Positions 52,425 to 61,697 of a DNA stretch of 64,000 bases are shown here, piece after piece. How positions within the stretch are numbered: position 1 is the first letter of the stretch; each line of letters opens with the position of its first letter. Where the stretch lies: assembly GCA_937982065.1 (NCBI GenBank), contig CALJMO010000047.1, positions 62,001 through 126,000 on the forward strand, read 5' to 3'. The stretch is from an uncultured Collinsella sp. Lineage in GTDB: Bacteria > Actinomycetota > Coriobacteriia > Coriobacteriales > Coriobacteriaceae. Under the pieces are notes generated by a model. It was not told the origin of the DNA. It saw only the letters and a program-made list of their open reading frames with translations, and searched no databases. A program made the position numbers and the translations under genes.

Positions 52425-53189
52425 ATGGCAGGAAGACGCGAAAAATTGCGCCGCGTTGGGATCATTCCCGAATATCGCGGCTTTACCCCCGACGGCCTTG
52501 CCAGCGGAGACGCCATCGACATGACAATCGACGAGCTCGAAGTCCTGCGGTTATGCGACCTGGAAGGCCTCAATCAGGAGGCAGTCGCCCAGCACATGGG
52601 TATCGCTCGTGCCACCGTGGCGGCCATCTGCAGCCGCGCACATCGCAAGGTGGCAAACGCGCTGGTCAATGGACGGGCACTCAGCATCGAAGGCGGCAGC
52701 ATCGCGTACTCCCCCATTACCACAGCGACGGCCGTATGGCCAGCAAAGGAGGTAGGCACCATGAGGGTGGCAACCACGTACGACAACGGCAACATCTTTA
52801 TGCACTTTGGCCGCAGCGAGCAGTTCAAGATCTACGACATTCAGGACGGCAAGGTGCTCAACGAGCAGGTCGTAGGCACCGGCGGCACTGGTCACGGTGC
52901 ATTGGCGGGTCTGCTTGCCAACGGTGACGTCGACACGCTCATCTGCGGCGGTATCGGCGGCGGCGCCATCAACGCGCTCACCCAGGCTGGCATCACGGTC
53001 TATGCGGGCGCCCAGGGCAGCTGCGACGCCTGCGTCGAGGCACTCATTGCCGGCACGCTCTCGCAGACCGGCGAGGCCACCTGCGACTGCCACGGCCATG
53101 ACCACGAGCACACCCACGAGCATGGCGAGTCCTGCGGCTGCCACGGCCATCACGAGCACGTGGGCCACGAGGGCTGCGGCTGCCACTAA
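52425..53189 (+). CDS. Fusion of DUF134 DNA-binding domain with a NifX/NifB-type FeMo-cofactor-binding domain and a His/Cys tail
   Basis: A 254-residue protein. Residues 1 to about 100 are a DUF134 domain with a sigma-region-4-like helix-turn-helix (MTIDELEVLRLCDLEGLNQEAVAQHMG, RATVAAICSRAHRKVANAL split at about residues 25-75). Residues about 110-220 are a dinitrogenase iron-molybdenum cofactor biosynthesis domain (MRVATTYDNGNIFMHFGRSE, VGTGGTGHGALAGLLANGDVD, LICGGIGGGAINAL). The last 35 residues are packed with His and Cys (CDCHGHDHEHTHEHGESC), a probable metal-binding tail. In many organisms the two domains are separate neighbouring genes. GGAGAG precedes the ATG at 52425. A metal- or cluster-responsive regulator is inferred; there is no nitrogenase here. 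Confidence 0.85.
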   Translation: MAGRREKLRRVGIIPEYRGFTPDGLASGDAIDMTIDELEVLRLCDLEGLNQEAVAQHMGIARATVAAICSRAHRKVANALVNGRALSIEGGSIAYSPITTATAVWPAKEVGTMRVATTYDNGNIFMHFGRSEQFKIYDIQDGKVLNEQVVGTGGTGHGALAGLLANGDVDTLICGGIGGGAINALTQAGITVYAGAQGSCDACVEALIAGTLSQTGEATCDCHGHDHEHTHEHGESCGCHGHHEHVGHEGCGCH

Positions 53190-53252
53190 CGGCACGGCAC
53201 CGCGAGCTCGGGGCGCGACGCCGAACGCAACCCAACAATCAAAGCCAACAAC

Positions 53253-53284
53253 AAAGGCCACCCAGTAGCTTCCGAGTGGCCTTT
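53253..53284. terminator. Bidirectional terminator between the DUF134-NifX gene and ffh
   Basis: AAAGGCCAC (53253-53261) pairs with GTGGCCTTT (53276-53284) around 14 bases. The flanking genes converge. The A/T ends serve both directions. Confidence 0.75.
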
Positions 53285-53309
53285 GCCATATCAAGCTGGA
53301 ATTACAGCC

Positions 53310-54785
53310 CTATTTCTTATTACGCATCTGCGCTTCCATCTGGCGCAGCAGGTCCATATCGGACTTGGGGCCGCCCGTTCCCAGGCCGCCCATGCCGCCC
53401 AGACCCATGGCATCCAGACCGGGAATATTGGGCATGCGCATCTTTTTGCCCTTCTTACCCTTTTTGCCCTTCTTGCCGCCGGTCTGCGCCTGATTGGCCA
53501 TCGTGCGCATGCGGCCCATCATCTTGTTCATCTCGCCCCACTGCTTCATAAGGCTGTTGACCTCGGTGGGAGTCACGCCGGCGCCCTTGGCGATACGGGC
53601 GCGACGCTGGCCGTTGATAATAGAGGGACGCAGACGCTCCTCCTTGGTCATCGACATGATGATGGCCTCGTTCTTGTCGAAGATGCCCTCATCCAGGTTG
53701 CCGCCCATCTGGTTGAGCGCACGCTGACCACCGGGGAGCATGCCCAGGATGCCCTTCATGCCGCCCATCTTCTTGACAGCCTTCATCTGGTCGAGCATAT
53801 CGTTCATGGTAAAGCCTTCGCGCAGCATGCGCTCGGCGGCCTCGAGCTGCTCGGCATCGGCGGCCTCCTGGGCCTTCTCGATGATGCCGACAACATCGCC
53901 CATGCCCAAGATTCGCTTGGCCATGCGGTCGGGGTAGAACGGCTCCAGCGAATCGGGCTTCTCGCCCATGCTCACGAACTTGATAGGCTTGCCGGTCACC
54001 TGACGCACGGAAAGCGCGCCGCCGCCACGGGCATCGCCGTCGAGCTTGGAGATGATCACGCCGTCAAAGTCGGTACGCTCGGCGAAGGTCGAGACTACGT
54101 TGACGATATCCTGGCCGGTCATGGCATCGACGACCATTAGCACCTGATCGGGCTTGACGGCCTTCTTGATGTCCACGGCCTCCTGCATCATCTGCTCGTC
54201 GATCTGCAGACGGCCGGCGGTATCGACGATGACCACGTCACGCAGGTGGTCAACGGCCTCTTGGATGGCGCCCTTGGCGATATCGACCGGGTGCTCGCCG
54301 TCACCGCGGAAGACTGGCACGCCGATCTCGCCACCAAGCGTGGCCAGCTGGTCGGCAGCGGCGGGACGGTAGACGTCGCACGCGGCGAGCAGCGGCGAGC
54401 GGCCCTGCTTCTTGAGCAGGTAGGCCAGCTTTACAGCTGCCGTGGTTTTACCGGAGCCCTGAAGGCCCACGAGCATGATGACATTGGGAATGCGGTTGCT
54501 AAAGACGAGCTTGCTCTCGGTGGAGCCGAGCATCTCGGTGAGCTCGTCGAGCACGATCTTGACGACGTTTTGCGCCGGCGACAGCGACTCCATGACCTCG
54601 GCGGTCATGCAGCGCTCCTTGGTCTTGGCGACGAACTCCTTGACGACCTTGAAGTTGACGTCGGCCTCGAGCAGCGCCATGCGAATGTCGCGCATGGCAG
54701 AAGTAATATCGGCCTCGGTCAGCTTACCCTTGCCACGCAGGCGGTCAAATGTGTCGTTGAGGCGATCGCTCAGAGAATCAAACAC
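53310..54785 (-). CDS. ffh: Signal recognition particle protein Ffh
   Basis: A 491-residue SRP54 GTPase. The N domain is at 1-90. The G domain has GLQGSGKTTAAVKLA, DTAGRLQIDEQMM and ISKLDGDARGGGALS. The Met-rich M domain (about 300-440, MNDMLDQMKAVKKMGGMKGILGM) binds 4.5S RNA and signal peptides. The C-terminus is Gly/Met-rich. The start is GTG at 54785 after AAGGAG. Last gene of the rsmD-to-ffh run, ten bases after ftsY. The YlxM-type gene often found between ftsY and ffh is absent. Confidence 0.95.
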   Translation of the reverse strand: MFDSLSDRLNDTFDRLRGKGKLTEADITSAMRDIRMALLEADVNFKVVKEFVAKTKERCMTAEVMESLSPAQNVVKIVLDELTEMLGSTESKLVFSNRIPNVIMLVGLQGSGKTTAAVKLAYLLKKQGRSPLLAACDVYRPAAADQLATLGGEIGVPVFRGDGEHPVDIAKGAIQEAVDHLRDVVIVDTAGRLQIDEQMMQEAVDIKKAVKPDQVLMVVDAMTGQDIVNVVSTFAERTDFDGVIISKLDGDARGGGALSVRQVTGKPIKFVSMGEKPDSLEPFYPDRMAKRILGMGDVVGIIEKAQEAADAEQLEAAERMLREGFTMNDMLDQMKAVKKMGGMKGILGMLPGGQRALNQMGGNLDEGIFDKNEAIIMSMTKEERLRPSIINGQRRARIAKGAGVTPTEVNSLMKQWGEMNKMMGRMRTMANQAQTGGKKGKKGKKGKKMRMPNIPGLDAMGLGGMGGLGTGGPKSDMDLLRQMEAQMRNKK

Positions 54786-54795
54786 TAGTCACTCC

Positions 54796-55713
54796 TTAGT
54801 TGGACTCGCCCACCAGGGCGCGGCAGAAATCTTTGGCATTGAACTCCTGCAGGTCATCAACCTGCTCGCCCACGCCCACGCGCAGGATCGGGAGCTTGAG
54901 CTTCTCGGCCACAGCCATGGCGATGCCGCCCTTAGCCGTGCCGTCGAGCTTAGTCATGATAATACCGTCCAGGCCCAGCGCCTCGTTAAACTCGAGCGCC
55001 TGGTTCAGACCGTTTTGGCCTGTTGCGGCATCGATTACGAGGACGACCGAGACGGGCATGGGGCCGGCGGCCATATTGGCGGCGCGCTTACGCGTCACGT
55101 TGACCACCTTGGCAAGCTCGCGCATGAGCTCGGGGCTCGTGTGCAGACGACCGGCGGTGTCGATAAGTACCAGGTCGCTGCCGCGCTTGTCGGCCTCGTC
55201 GAGCACGTCGTAGCAAACGCTCGCCGGATCGGAGCCGCGGTCGCGCTTGATGACGGGGACACCGGCGCGCTGGCCCCACACATCGAGCTGCTCAATGGCG
55301 GCGGCGCGGAAGGTGTCGGCTGAGCCGATCACGACGTTCTTGCCGCGGGCAGACATGGCGCTCGCGATCTTGCCGACCGTCGTGGTCTTGCCGGCACCGT
55401 TAATGCCCACAAACAGCACGCAACTCGGCGTGTCGGCGAACGGATCGCGCTCGACGGGCACAAAATGCTGCTCGAGCTGCTCGGCCAGGGCGCGACGGAG
55501 CTGCGGGGCGGTCTTAAGGTTCTTCTTGGCCGCGGCATCGCGCAGGTCATCGGACACCTGGATCGCGACCTCGGCACCCATGTCACCCATGACGAGGGTG
55601 TCCTCTAGGTCCTCCCAAAAATCCTCGTCGACCTCGCCGCCAAAGTAAAAGACCTCGTTGAGGGCCTCGCGGCTGCGCTCAAGTCCGCGCGAGAGAGCAT
55701 CGAAGAATCCCAT
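54796..55713 (-). CDS. ftsY: SRP receptor FtsY
   Basis: A 305-residue receptor GTPase consisting of the NG domain only, with GINGAGKTTTVGKIAS, DTAGRLHTSPELMREL and MTKLDGTAKGGIAMAV. The acidic A domain of E. coli FtsY is missing, which is normal in Gram-positive bacteria. Its ATG shares a base with the smc stop (TAATG), so translation is coupled. Confidence 0.95.
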   Translation of the reverse strand: MGFFDALSRGLERSREALNEVFYFGGEVDEDFWEDLEDTLVMGDMGAEVAIQVSDDLRDAAAKKNLKTAPQLRRALAEQLEQHFVPVERDPFADTPSCVLFVGINGAGKTTTVGKIASAMSARGKNVVIGSADTFRAAAIEQLDVWGQRAGVPVIKRDRGSDPASVCYDVLDEADKRGSDLVLIDTAGRLHTSPELMRELAKVVNVTRKRAANMAAGPMPVSVVLVIDAATGQNGLNQALEFNEALGLDGIIMTKLDGTAKGGIAMAVAEKLKLPILRVGVGEQVDDLQEFNAKDFCRALVGESN

Positions 55714-58700
55714 TATGCATTCACGACCTTTCCGGTTTCGCGATCGAGTTTTTGCGAGACGACGCGACTGACGCCGTCGGCTTGCATCGAGACGCCGTAG
55801 AGGACGTCAGCGTCCTCCATAGTACGGCGCTGATGCGAGATAACCAAGAGCTGCGTATCGGAACGCAACACGTCGAGTGCGCCGATGAGCTTGGACAGGT
55901 TGGCGTCATCGAGCGCCGCCTCGACCTCGTCCAGCACATAGAACGGCACCGTACGCGTGCGATAGACAGCAAAGAGCAAGGCGAGCGCCGTCAGGCTCTT
56001 CTCGCCGCCCGACATGAGCATCATCTTGGTGATGCGCTTGCCACGCGGCTGCGCCACGACCTCGATGCCCGTCTCGGCCGGATGCTCAGGGTCGGTCATC
56101 TCCAGATGCGCCTGACCGCCCGGGAACAGCATGGCGAAGATCTCGCGGAAGTTCGCATCGACCTTCTCGAAGGTCACCAGGAAGGCCTTGCGCATCTTAC
56201 GGTCGATGGCCACGGTGATCTTGGTGAGCGCCTTGCGCGCGCTCTCCAGATCGGCCAGCTGCTCCTCGATGTAATCGGCGCGGCGCTTGAGCTGCTCGTA
56301 CTCCTCCATGGCAACCTGGTTCACAGGGCCCAGGTTGTTGATCTGGCGCACGAGCTGGTTGAGCTCACGCTCGGCAGCGTCACGGTCGGTGGGCGCAGGA
56401 AGCATGAGCGCCTCCTCGAGCACCGTGGTGCCATCGGCGGTAATGGCCTTGATAGCCGCCTCTACCTGCACCTCAAGCTTGCCGCGAGCGACCTTGAACT
56501 CGTTTTGCGTCGCGGTGGCGGCATCGACCCGCTCCTTGGCGCGGGAGACCTCGGCCTTGGCGTCCTCAATGGTCTTCTTAAGCGAGGCCGAGTCAGCCTC
56601 CTCGAGCGAAGCCTGGTCACGCAGACGCGAGGCCCAATCCGACGCGCGCTCCAGCAGGGCCGAATAGCGCTCGTGCATGGGATCGACGCGCAGGCGCAGC
56701 AATTCGAGCGAGCGCGAGGCCTGGCGTGTTCCGCGGATACGGCGGTCGATGCCCTCCAGGCGATGCTCCAGATCGGGCACACGGCCCTTCAGCGAACGCA
56801 GGCGCTCGCTCGTCTGGGCCAGGCGCACCTTGGCATCGGCGAGCTTGCCGGCAGCCTCGGAATCGTCACGGCGCACGCGATCGAGTTCGTCGTTGGCTTC
56901 GGCAATCTGGAGACCCAGGTCGCTTGTCTGCGCACGGGCCTCGTCGCGCGAACGGGTGAGCTCGTCAACGCGCGGACGCGCAGCGCGAACGGCCTCGGCG
57001 GCCTGCTCGCGGCGCTTGGAGATACGCACGCGCTCGACCTCGGCATTGTTGGCGCTTTGCTCCAGGCGGCCGATCTCGGAAAGCAGCGAGCGGCGCTCGC
57101 CCTCAAGACGGGCAATCTCGCCGGCGGCATCGCCCTCGGCGGCACGCGCCTCCTCGACGGCCGCATTGACCTCGACGACCTGATCCGACACATGCTCAAA
57201 CACGGCAGCCAGATCGGGCTCCAGACCCTCTAACTCGCGAATACGACGCTTGCGCTCCAGGGCACCCGAGGCCTCGCCGGCATCGAGTCCAACGCGCACC
57301 AGGCCGCCACAGCTCACGCGGGCGCCATCGGGAGTCACATAGGTCACACCGTCAACGACTGGTGCCGCCAGCGCGGCAGCCAAGTCATCGACCACGTAAT
57401 AGCCGCCAAGCAGGGCCTCGACAACCGGGCCATAACCGGAACGCACGGACAGACGATCGACCAAACGCGAACCGGCAGCGCCCTTAGCAGCAGCACCGCC
57501 GCTCACGCCGCGCGCCATCAGCAGCGCCTCACCTGAGGCCTTCTTTTGGTCCAGAGCCGCACGGCCGGCACGCTCAAGCGTGGCGGCGTCATCAAACAGC
57601 AGGGCATCGATATCGCCGGCAAGCAGCTGCTCGACCAGACCCTCGAGCTCACGAGGGGCCTCGAGCACATCGCCCAGACGACCCGAGACATCATCGCCCA
57701 ACGCGCCCATCAGACGGCTCACAAGCGGCGAGCTGTCAGCCATGCGGGCATCGAGCTTCTTTTGGCTCGCGAGCTCAGAGCGAACCTCGGACAGTTTATT
57801 GCGCGCCTCGCTCTCGCGATTACGCAGGTCCTTCAACGCCGCACGGGCGACCTCGGTGGCCTCACGCGCATCGACCTGGGCTTGGCGAGCCTGATCGAGC
57901 GCACCTTCGAGCTCCTCAGCGCGGTCGCGACGGCTCTCGAGCGAGGCCGTGACCTCCTCGAGCTGCTCGTCGATCTGCTCCAGGCGCGAGGCGTACATGT
58001 TGTCCTCGACCTCGGCGTTGCTCAGCGAGTCCTTCACCTTGGCAAGCTCGAGCGCGGCGTTATCGGCCGCACGCTGCACATCGCGCTGCTCGCGCGTAAG
58101 CTGCGAAATCTGATTGTCGAGCGCAACGCGACGCTCGTGGAGCTGGGCGGCGGCAGGAGCAGCGGCGTCAACGTCGTCCTGGGCCTGCATGTGCGCACCG
58201 GTAACTTCCTCAAGCTGGGCACGCGCATCCTCGAGCTCCTCGACCACGCGACGACGCTGATGTTCGGAGCTCGAAATCTGGCCGCGCATGTCGGACAGGC
58301 GCGACACCATGTTGTGGCCTTTTTCCTCGAGCAGGCGCATATCGGAGTTAATGCGGCCGACCACGTCTTGCATATGGCGGCGCTGCTCGCCCAGATCGCC
58401 CACAAAAAGGCCCTTTTCCTCGAGCATGACCTGGAGCTTCTCGAGCTCGCGCTCCTTTTCGCCCAGGCGGTACTGCGCAAGCTCAAGCTCGGCAGCGCCC
58501 TCCTTGGAGCGGCTCTCCAGGTCGTTCCACTGCGACTGCAGCGAACGGAGCTCGTCGACGGCCAGCATCTGCGTAAGCTCGTTCGCGCGCGAGGACAGCT
58601 CTTTGTACTTGCGCGCGCGATCGACCTGACGCTCCAGCGGCCGCAGCTGACGGGCGATCTCCTTATTGATGTCGCGGGCACGGGTCAGGTGCTCGTCCAT

Positions 58701-59249
58701 CGATTTAATCTTTTTGAGCGCACGTTCCTTGCGGCGCTTGTGCTTGGAGATGCCGGCAGCCTCCTCGATCAGGGCGCGGCGCTCCTCGGGGCGGCTCTGC
58801 AAAATGGCGTCGAGCTTGCCCTGGCTGATGATGGAATGCGTATCCTTGCCCAGGCCCGAATCGTGCAGGATGTCCTGAATGTCCATCAGGCGGCACGGGC
58901 TCGAGTTGATGAGGTACTCGCTTTCGCCCGAGCGATACATACGACGGGTGATGGCGACCTCGTCAAAGTCGACGGGCAGCATATGGTCCGAGTTATCGAG
59001 CACCAGCGTGACCTCGGCGACACCCACCGGCTTGCGCGCCGACGAGCCCGAGAAGATGACGTCCTCCATGGCCTGGCCGCGCAGCTGCTTGGCACTCTGC
59101 TCGCCCAGGACCCACAGAATCGAGTCGGAGATGTTCGATTTTCCCGAGCCGTTGGGACCGACGATGACGGTCAGGCCCGGCTCAAATGACATATGGGCAC
59201 GGTCGGCAAACGACTTGAACCCTTTGAGCGTGAGGGACTTGAGATACAC
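55713..59249 (-). CDS. smc: Chromosome segregation protein SMC
   Basis: An 1178-residue condensin ATPase. The N-terminal head has VGPNGSGKSNISDSI, followed by a long coiled coil, a hinge at roughly 500-660 (MGALGDDVSGRLGDVLEA, DGVTYVTPDGARVSCGG), the return coil, and the C-terminal head with LMSGGEKSLTALALLFA and FYVLDEVEAALDDANL. It acts with ScpA/ScpB, which are not in the window. It lies 10 bp downstream of rnc. Confidence 0.96.
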   Translation of the reverse strand: MYLKSLTLKGFKSFADRAHMSFEPGLTVIVGPNGSGKSNISDSILWVLGEQSAKQLRGQAMEDVIFSGSSARKPVGVAEVTLVLDNSDHMLPVDFDEVAITRRMYRSGESEYLINSSPCRLMDIQDILHDSGLGKDTHSIISQGKLDAILQSRPEERRALIEEAAGISKHKRRKERALKKIKSMDEHLTRARDINKEIARQLRPLERQVDRARKYKELSSRANELTQMLAVDELRSLQSQWNDLESRSKEGAAELELAQYRLGEKERELEKLQVMLEEKGLFVGDLGEQRRHMQDVVGRINSDMRLLEEKGHNMVSRLSDMRGQISSSEHQRRRVVEELEDARAQLEEVTGAHMQAQDDVDAAAPAAAQLHERRVALDNQISQLTREQRDVQRAADNAALELAKVKDSLSNAEVEDNMYASRLEQIDEQLEEVTASLESRRDRAEELEGALDQARQAQVDAREATEVARAALKDLRNRESEARNKLSEVRSELASQKKLDARMADSSPLVSRLMGALGDDVSGRLGDVLEAPRELEGLVEQLLAGDIDALLFDDAATLERAGRAALDQKKASGEALLMARGVSGGAAAKGAAGSRLVDRLSVRSGYGPVVEALLGGYYVVDDLAAALAAPVVDGVTYVTPDGARVSCGGLVRVGLDAGEASGALERKRRIRELEGLEPDLAAVFEHVSDQVVEVNAAVEEARAAEGDAAGEIARLEGERRSLLSEIGRLEQSANNAEVERVRISKRREQAAEAVRAARPRVDELTRSRDEARAQTSDLGLQIAEANDELDRVRRDDSEAAGKLADAKVRLAQTSERLRSLKGRVPDLEHRLEGIDRRIRGTRQASRSLELLRLRVDPMHERYSALLERASDWASRLRDQASLEEADSASLKKTIEDAKAEVSRAKERVDAATATQNEFKVARGKLEVQVEAAIKAITADGTTVLEEALMLPAPTDRDAAERELNQLVRQINNLGPVNQVAMEEYEQLKRRADYIEEQLADLESARKALTKITVAIDRKMRKAFLVTFEKVDANFREIFAMLFPGGQAHLEMTDPEHPAETGIEVVAQPRGKRITKMMLMSGGEKSLTALALLFAVYRTRTVPFYVLDEVEAALDDANLSKLIGALDVLRSDTQLLVISHQRRTMEDADVLYGVSMQADGVSRVVSQKLDRETGKVVNA

Positions 59250-59259
59250 GGTTCCTCGC

Positions 59260-59985
59260 TTAAACAGGCTTCTTGTTGAGAATCACGCCGTTGGTGGTGT
59301 AGCCCATGCGGTCGAGTGCCTCGAGCGCAGCGGCTCCCTCGGCCTCCTTCTTGGAGGAACCGGTGCCGCGGCCCTGGCGAATACCGTCGATGAGAACCAC
59401 AGCGGTAAAGGTGGGCGCATGCGCGGGGCCCTCGGAGCCGACCAGCTTATACGCGGGAGGCTCGTGGCCATCTGCCTGCACGCACTCCTGCAAGAACGAC
59501 TTGGGGTTCGCGGGGTGCTCAGCACGCTCGGTGGCCAGGTGCGGCTTAAGCGTACGGTGGATGAACTCCGCTGCCGCATCCCAGCCGGCATCCAGGTACA
59601 GCGCACCCACGAGCGACTCGTATACGTTCTCGAGCGCCGAGTGCAGGCCGCGCGCGCCGGTACCGGTCTCGGAAGCACCAAAGATGATGATGTCGTCGAT
59701 ACCCAGCTCGTGCGATACCTCGGACAGTGTGGCGCCCGAGACAAGGGACACCTTCAGGCGCGTGAGCTTGCCCTCGTCAAACTCGGGATAGGACTCAAAG
59801 AGCGAACGGGCCACCACGGCGCCCAAAATGGAATCGCCCAAAAACTCAAGGCGCTCATAGCTGGCAGAGACCGGCTGACCCTCGACGGCCGAGGGATGTG
59901 TGAGCGCCGCGCGCAGCAGTACCTTGTTATTGAACTCATGGCCCAGGATCTCCTGGGCGCGCGTGAGTCGTTCAGACAAAGCCAA
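59260..59985 (-). CDS. rnc: Ribonuclease III
   Basis: A 241-residue dsRNA endonuclease. The catalytic signature is RLEFLGDSILGAVVA and the second acid site is LENVYESLVGALYLDAGW. A C-terminal dsRBD (about 160-230) ends in GRGTGSSKKEAEGAAALEAL. The start is TTG at 59985 with AAGGAGG eight bases upstream. It is flanked by acpP (3 bp) and smc, a very common order. Confidence 0.94.
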   Translation of the reverse strand: MALSERLTRAQEILGHEFNNKVLLRAALTHPSAVEGQPVSASYERLEFLGDSILGAVVARSLFESYPEFDEGKLTRLKVSLVSGATLSEVSHELGIDDIIIFGASETGTGARGLHSALENVYESLVGALYLDAGWDAAAEFIHRTLKPHLATERAEHPANPKSFLQECVQADGHEPPAYKLVGSEGPAHAPTFTAVVLIDGIRQGRGTGSSKKEAEGAAALEALDRMGYTTNGVILNKKPV

Positions 59986-59988
59986 GAC

Positions 59989-60231
59989 TTAGGCCTCCTT
60001 GGCGTTTTCGATCGCGTCGACGGCGTCGGCGACAGAGTTGAGCGACAGCAGGGTCTCGTCATCGATCTCGAGGTCGAACTCGTCCTCGATGGCCGTCACC
60101 AGCTGCAGACGCTCGAGCGAATCGGCATCGAGATCGTCAAAAGTGGTCTCGTCGCTAATGTCGGCGACATCGACGCCGAGCACGTCAGCGGCGACTTCGG
60201 CGATCTTATCGAAGATTTCGGAGCGGTCCAT
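59989..60231 (-). CDS. acpP: Acyl carrier protein
   Basis: An 80-residue acidic helical protein. The phosphopantetheine Ser is in DDLDADSLERLQLV. It carries growing fatty acyl chains. CoaD, which makes the precursor of its prosthetic group, is encoded further up the same operon. Confidence 0.95.
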   Translation of the reverse strand: MDRSEIFDKIAEVAADVLGVDVADISDETTFDDLDADSLERLQLVTAIEDEFDLEIDDETLLSLNSVADAVDAIENAKEA

Positions 60232-60273
60232 AGCGCTTCCTCTCGTATGTCATGGAACACAACACAACACGGC

Positions 60274-60305
60274 AATCGGAGCCGCGTTGCAATACGGCTC
60301 CGATT
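60274..60305. other. Perfect hairpin between plsX and acpP
   Basis: AATCGGAGCCG (60274-60284) and CGGCTCCGATT (60295-60305) are exact complements around 10 bases. It is not followed by a T-run on the minus strand, so it is more likely an mRNA processing or stability element separating plsX from the highly expressed acpP than a terminator. Confidence 0.6.
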
Positions 60306-60345
60306 CTACCCCACACGGTACAGGTTGAGCCACGTAACGAGGCTC

Positions 60346-61365
60346 TTATAAAACGATACCGTCCATGGAATTGGCAACGTCCTGGACAAGCCCGGCGCGC
60401 ACGGCCTGGGCCGCGGCAAGCGTACCGTTCTTGACGGCCTCGACCGACGTGGCACCGTGGCCGATCAACACGACGCCGCGCAGGCCCAGCAGGATCGCGC
60501 CGCCCTTGGCATCGCCCGAAAGCTTGGCCTTAATCTCGCGCATCTGCTTTTTGATGAGCAGCGCGGCAATCTTCGTGCCGAGCGAAGACATAAAGGCACC
60601 CTTAAGCTCCTGCAGCAAAAACTTGGCAGCGCCCTCGGTGGCCTTGAGCGCGATGTTGCCCGACATGCCATCGGCGACCACGACGTCAAAATTGCCCGAC
60701 GTAAGATCGGTACCCTCGCAGTTGCCCACAAAGCCGGGAACCGCTGCCTTCATGGCCGGGAAGCACGACTTGGTAAAGATGGAGCCCTTCTCGTCCTCGG
60801 TGCCATTGGCAAGCAGACCCACGCGAGGATGCTCAATACCCAAAACCACACGGGCATAGGCAGAGCCCATCTGGGCGAAGCGCACCATATCGTCCACCGT
60901 GACATCGGGATTGGCGCCCATATCGCACAGCACCGTCAGGCCGCCGGCGCGATTGGGCAGTGCGTTGGTCAGGCACGGACGGACCGGCTGCTTCTTGCCC
61001 TCTGCCAAATACCTAAACGGTGTGACGTAGGCCGTGGCGGCAGCGGTCATGGCACCGGTCGAGCCGGCCGAGAAAAACGCGTCCGCATTGCCCTTCTTGA
61101 TGGCACGGCACGCAAGCACGATCGAGGACTTGCGCTTGGTCATCACGGCGCGAATGGGATCGTCCTCCATGCTGATGACGTCGGGGGCCTCCAGGGCCTC
61201 CACGCGGGCATGCGCCGCGGCAAAGGGGTTGACGATTTCGGCGGGACCGACGGCCAAGACCTCGATCTCGGGATCTGCCGCAAGCGCGGCCTCGATACCA
61301 TCGAGAACAACCTGGGGCTTCTCGTCTCCGCCCACAACGTCAACACAAACGCGAACGTTACTCAT
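60346..61365 (-). CDS. plsX: Phosphate acyltransferase PlsX
   Basis: A 339-residue enzyme forming acyl-phosphate from acyl-ACP for phospholipid synthesis. The N-terminal motif reads DVVGGDEKPQVVLDG (family DAMGGDxAP), then SAGSTGAMTAAATAYVTPF, LCDMGANPDVTVDDM and FVGNCEGTDLTSGNFDVVVADGMSGNI. AAGGAG precedes the ATG. It follows rpmF, the classical rpmF-plsX order. Confidence 0.94.
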   Translation of the reverse strand: MSNVRVCVDVVGGDEKPQVVLDGIEAALAADPEIEVLAVGPAEIVNPFAAAHARVEALEAPDVISMEDDPIRAVMTKRKSSIVLACRAIKKGNADAFFSAGSTGAMTAAATAYVTPFRYLAEGKKQPVRPCLTNALPNRAGGLTVLCDMGANPDVTVDDMVRFAQMGSAYARVVLGIEHPRVGLLANGTEDEKGSIFTKSCFPAMKAAVPGFVGNCEGTDLTSGNFDVVVADGMSGNIALKATEGAAKFLLQELKGAFMSSLGTKIAALLIKKQMREIKAKLSGDAKGGAILLGLRGVVLIGHGATSVEAVKNGTLAAAQAVRAGLVQDVANSMDGIVL

Positions 61366-61453
61366 TTCATATGCTCCTTATACAAAAATGGCCGACTCAT
61401 TGAGCCGGCCATTGTGGTTCCAGTTGGAACGGCATCGCATCCAGAGTATACAG

Positions 61454-61633
61454 TTACTCGGTAACGATAACCTCGCGGTCCTTGTAGAAACCGCAGCTGG
61501 GGCACACGTGGTGCGGGAGCTTAACAGCGCCGCAACGGGGGCACGTGGACTGAGCCGCAGCCGAGATCTTCATGTTGGCGGAACGACGGGTATGGGTGCG
61601 GATACGACCCTGCTTTTGTTTAGGTACGGGCAT
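61454..61633 (-). CDS. rpmF: Ribosomal protein L32
   Basis: A 59-residue protein read directly from the minus strand, starting MPVPKQKQGRIRTHTRRSAN and ending in YKDREVIVTE. It has two CxxC pairs (CPRC and CPSC) that bind zinc. It lies between yceD and plsX, the conserved yceD-rpmF-plsX arrangement. The presence of the zinc-type L32 with four Cys is worth noting because some bacteria carry a Cys-free copy for zinc starvation. Confidence 0.95.
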   Translation of the reverse strand: MPVPKQKQGRIRTHTRRSANMKISAAAQSTCPRCGAVKLPHHVCPSCGFYKDREVIVTE

Positions 61634-61697
61634 AGTGACCTTCCTTATGAACTATCCAGTGTGGCGATTACGCGCAAGTAGCGATACTACCACAGTT

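Noticed and set aside
53190..53300. Nitrogen-fixation island suggested by the NifX-type domain
   Set aside because: No nifHDKENB genes are present; the domain is widespread in non-diazotrophs and here is fused to a regulator.
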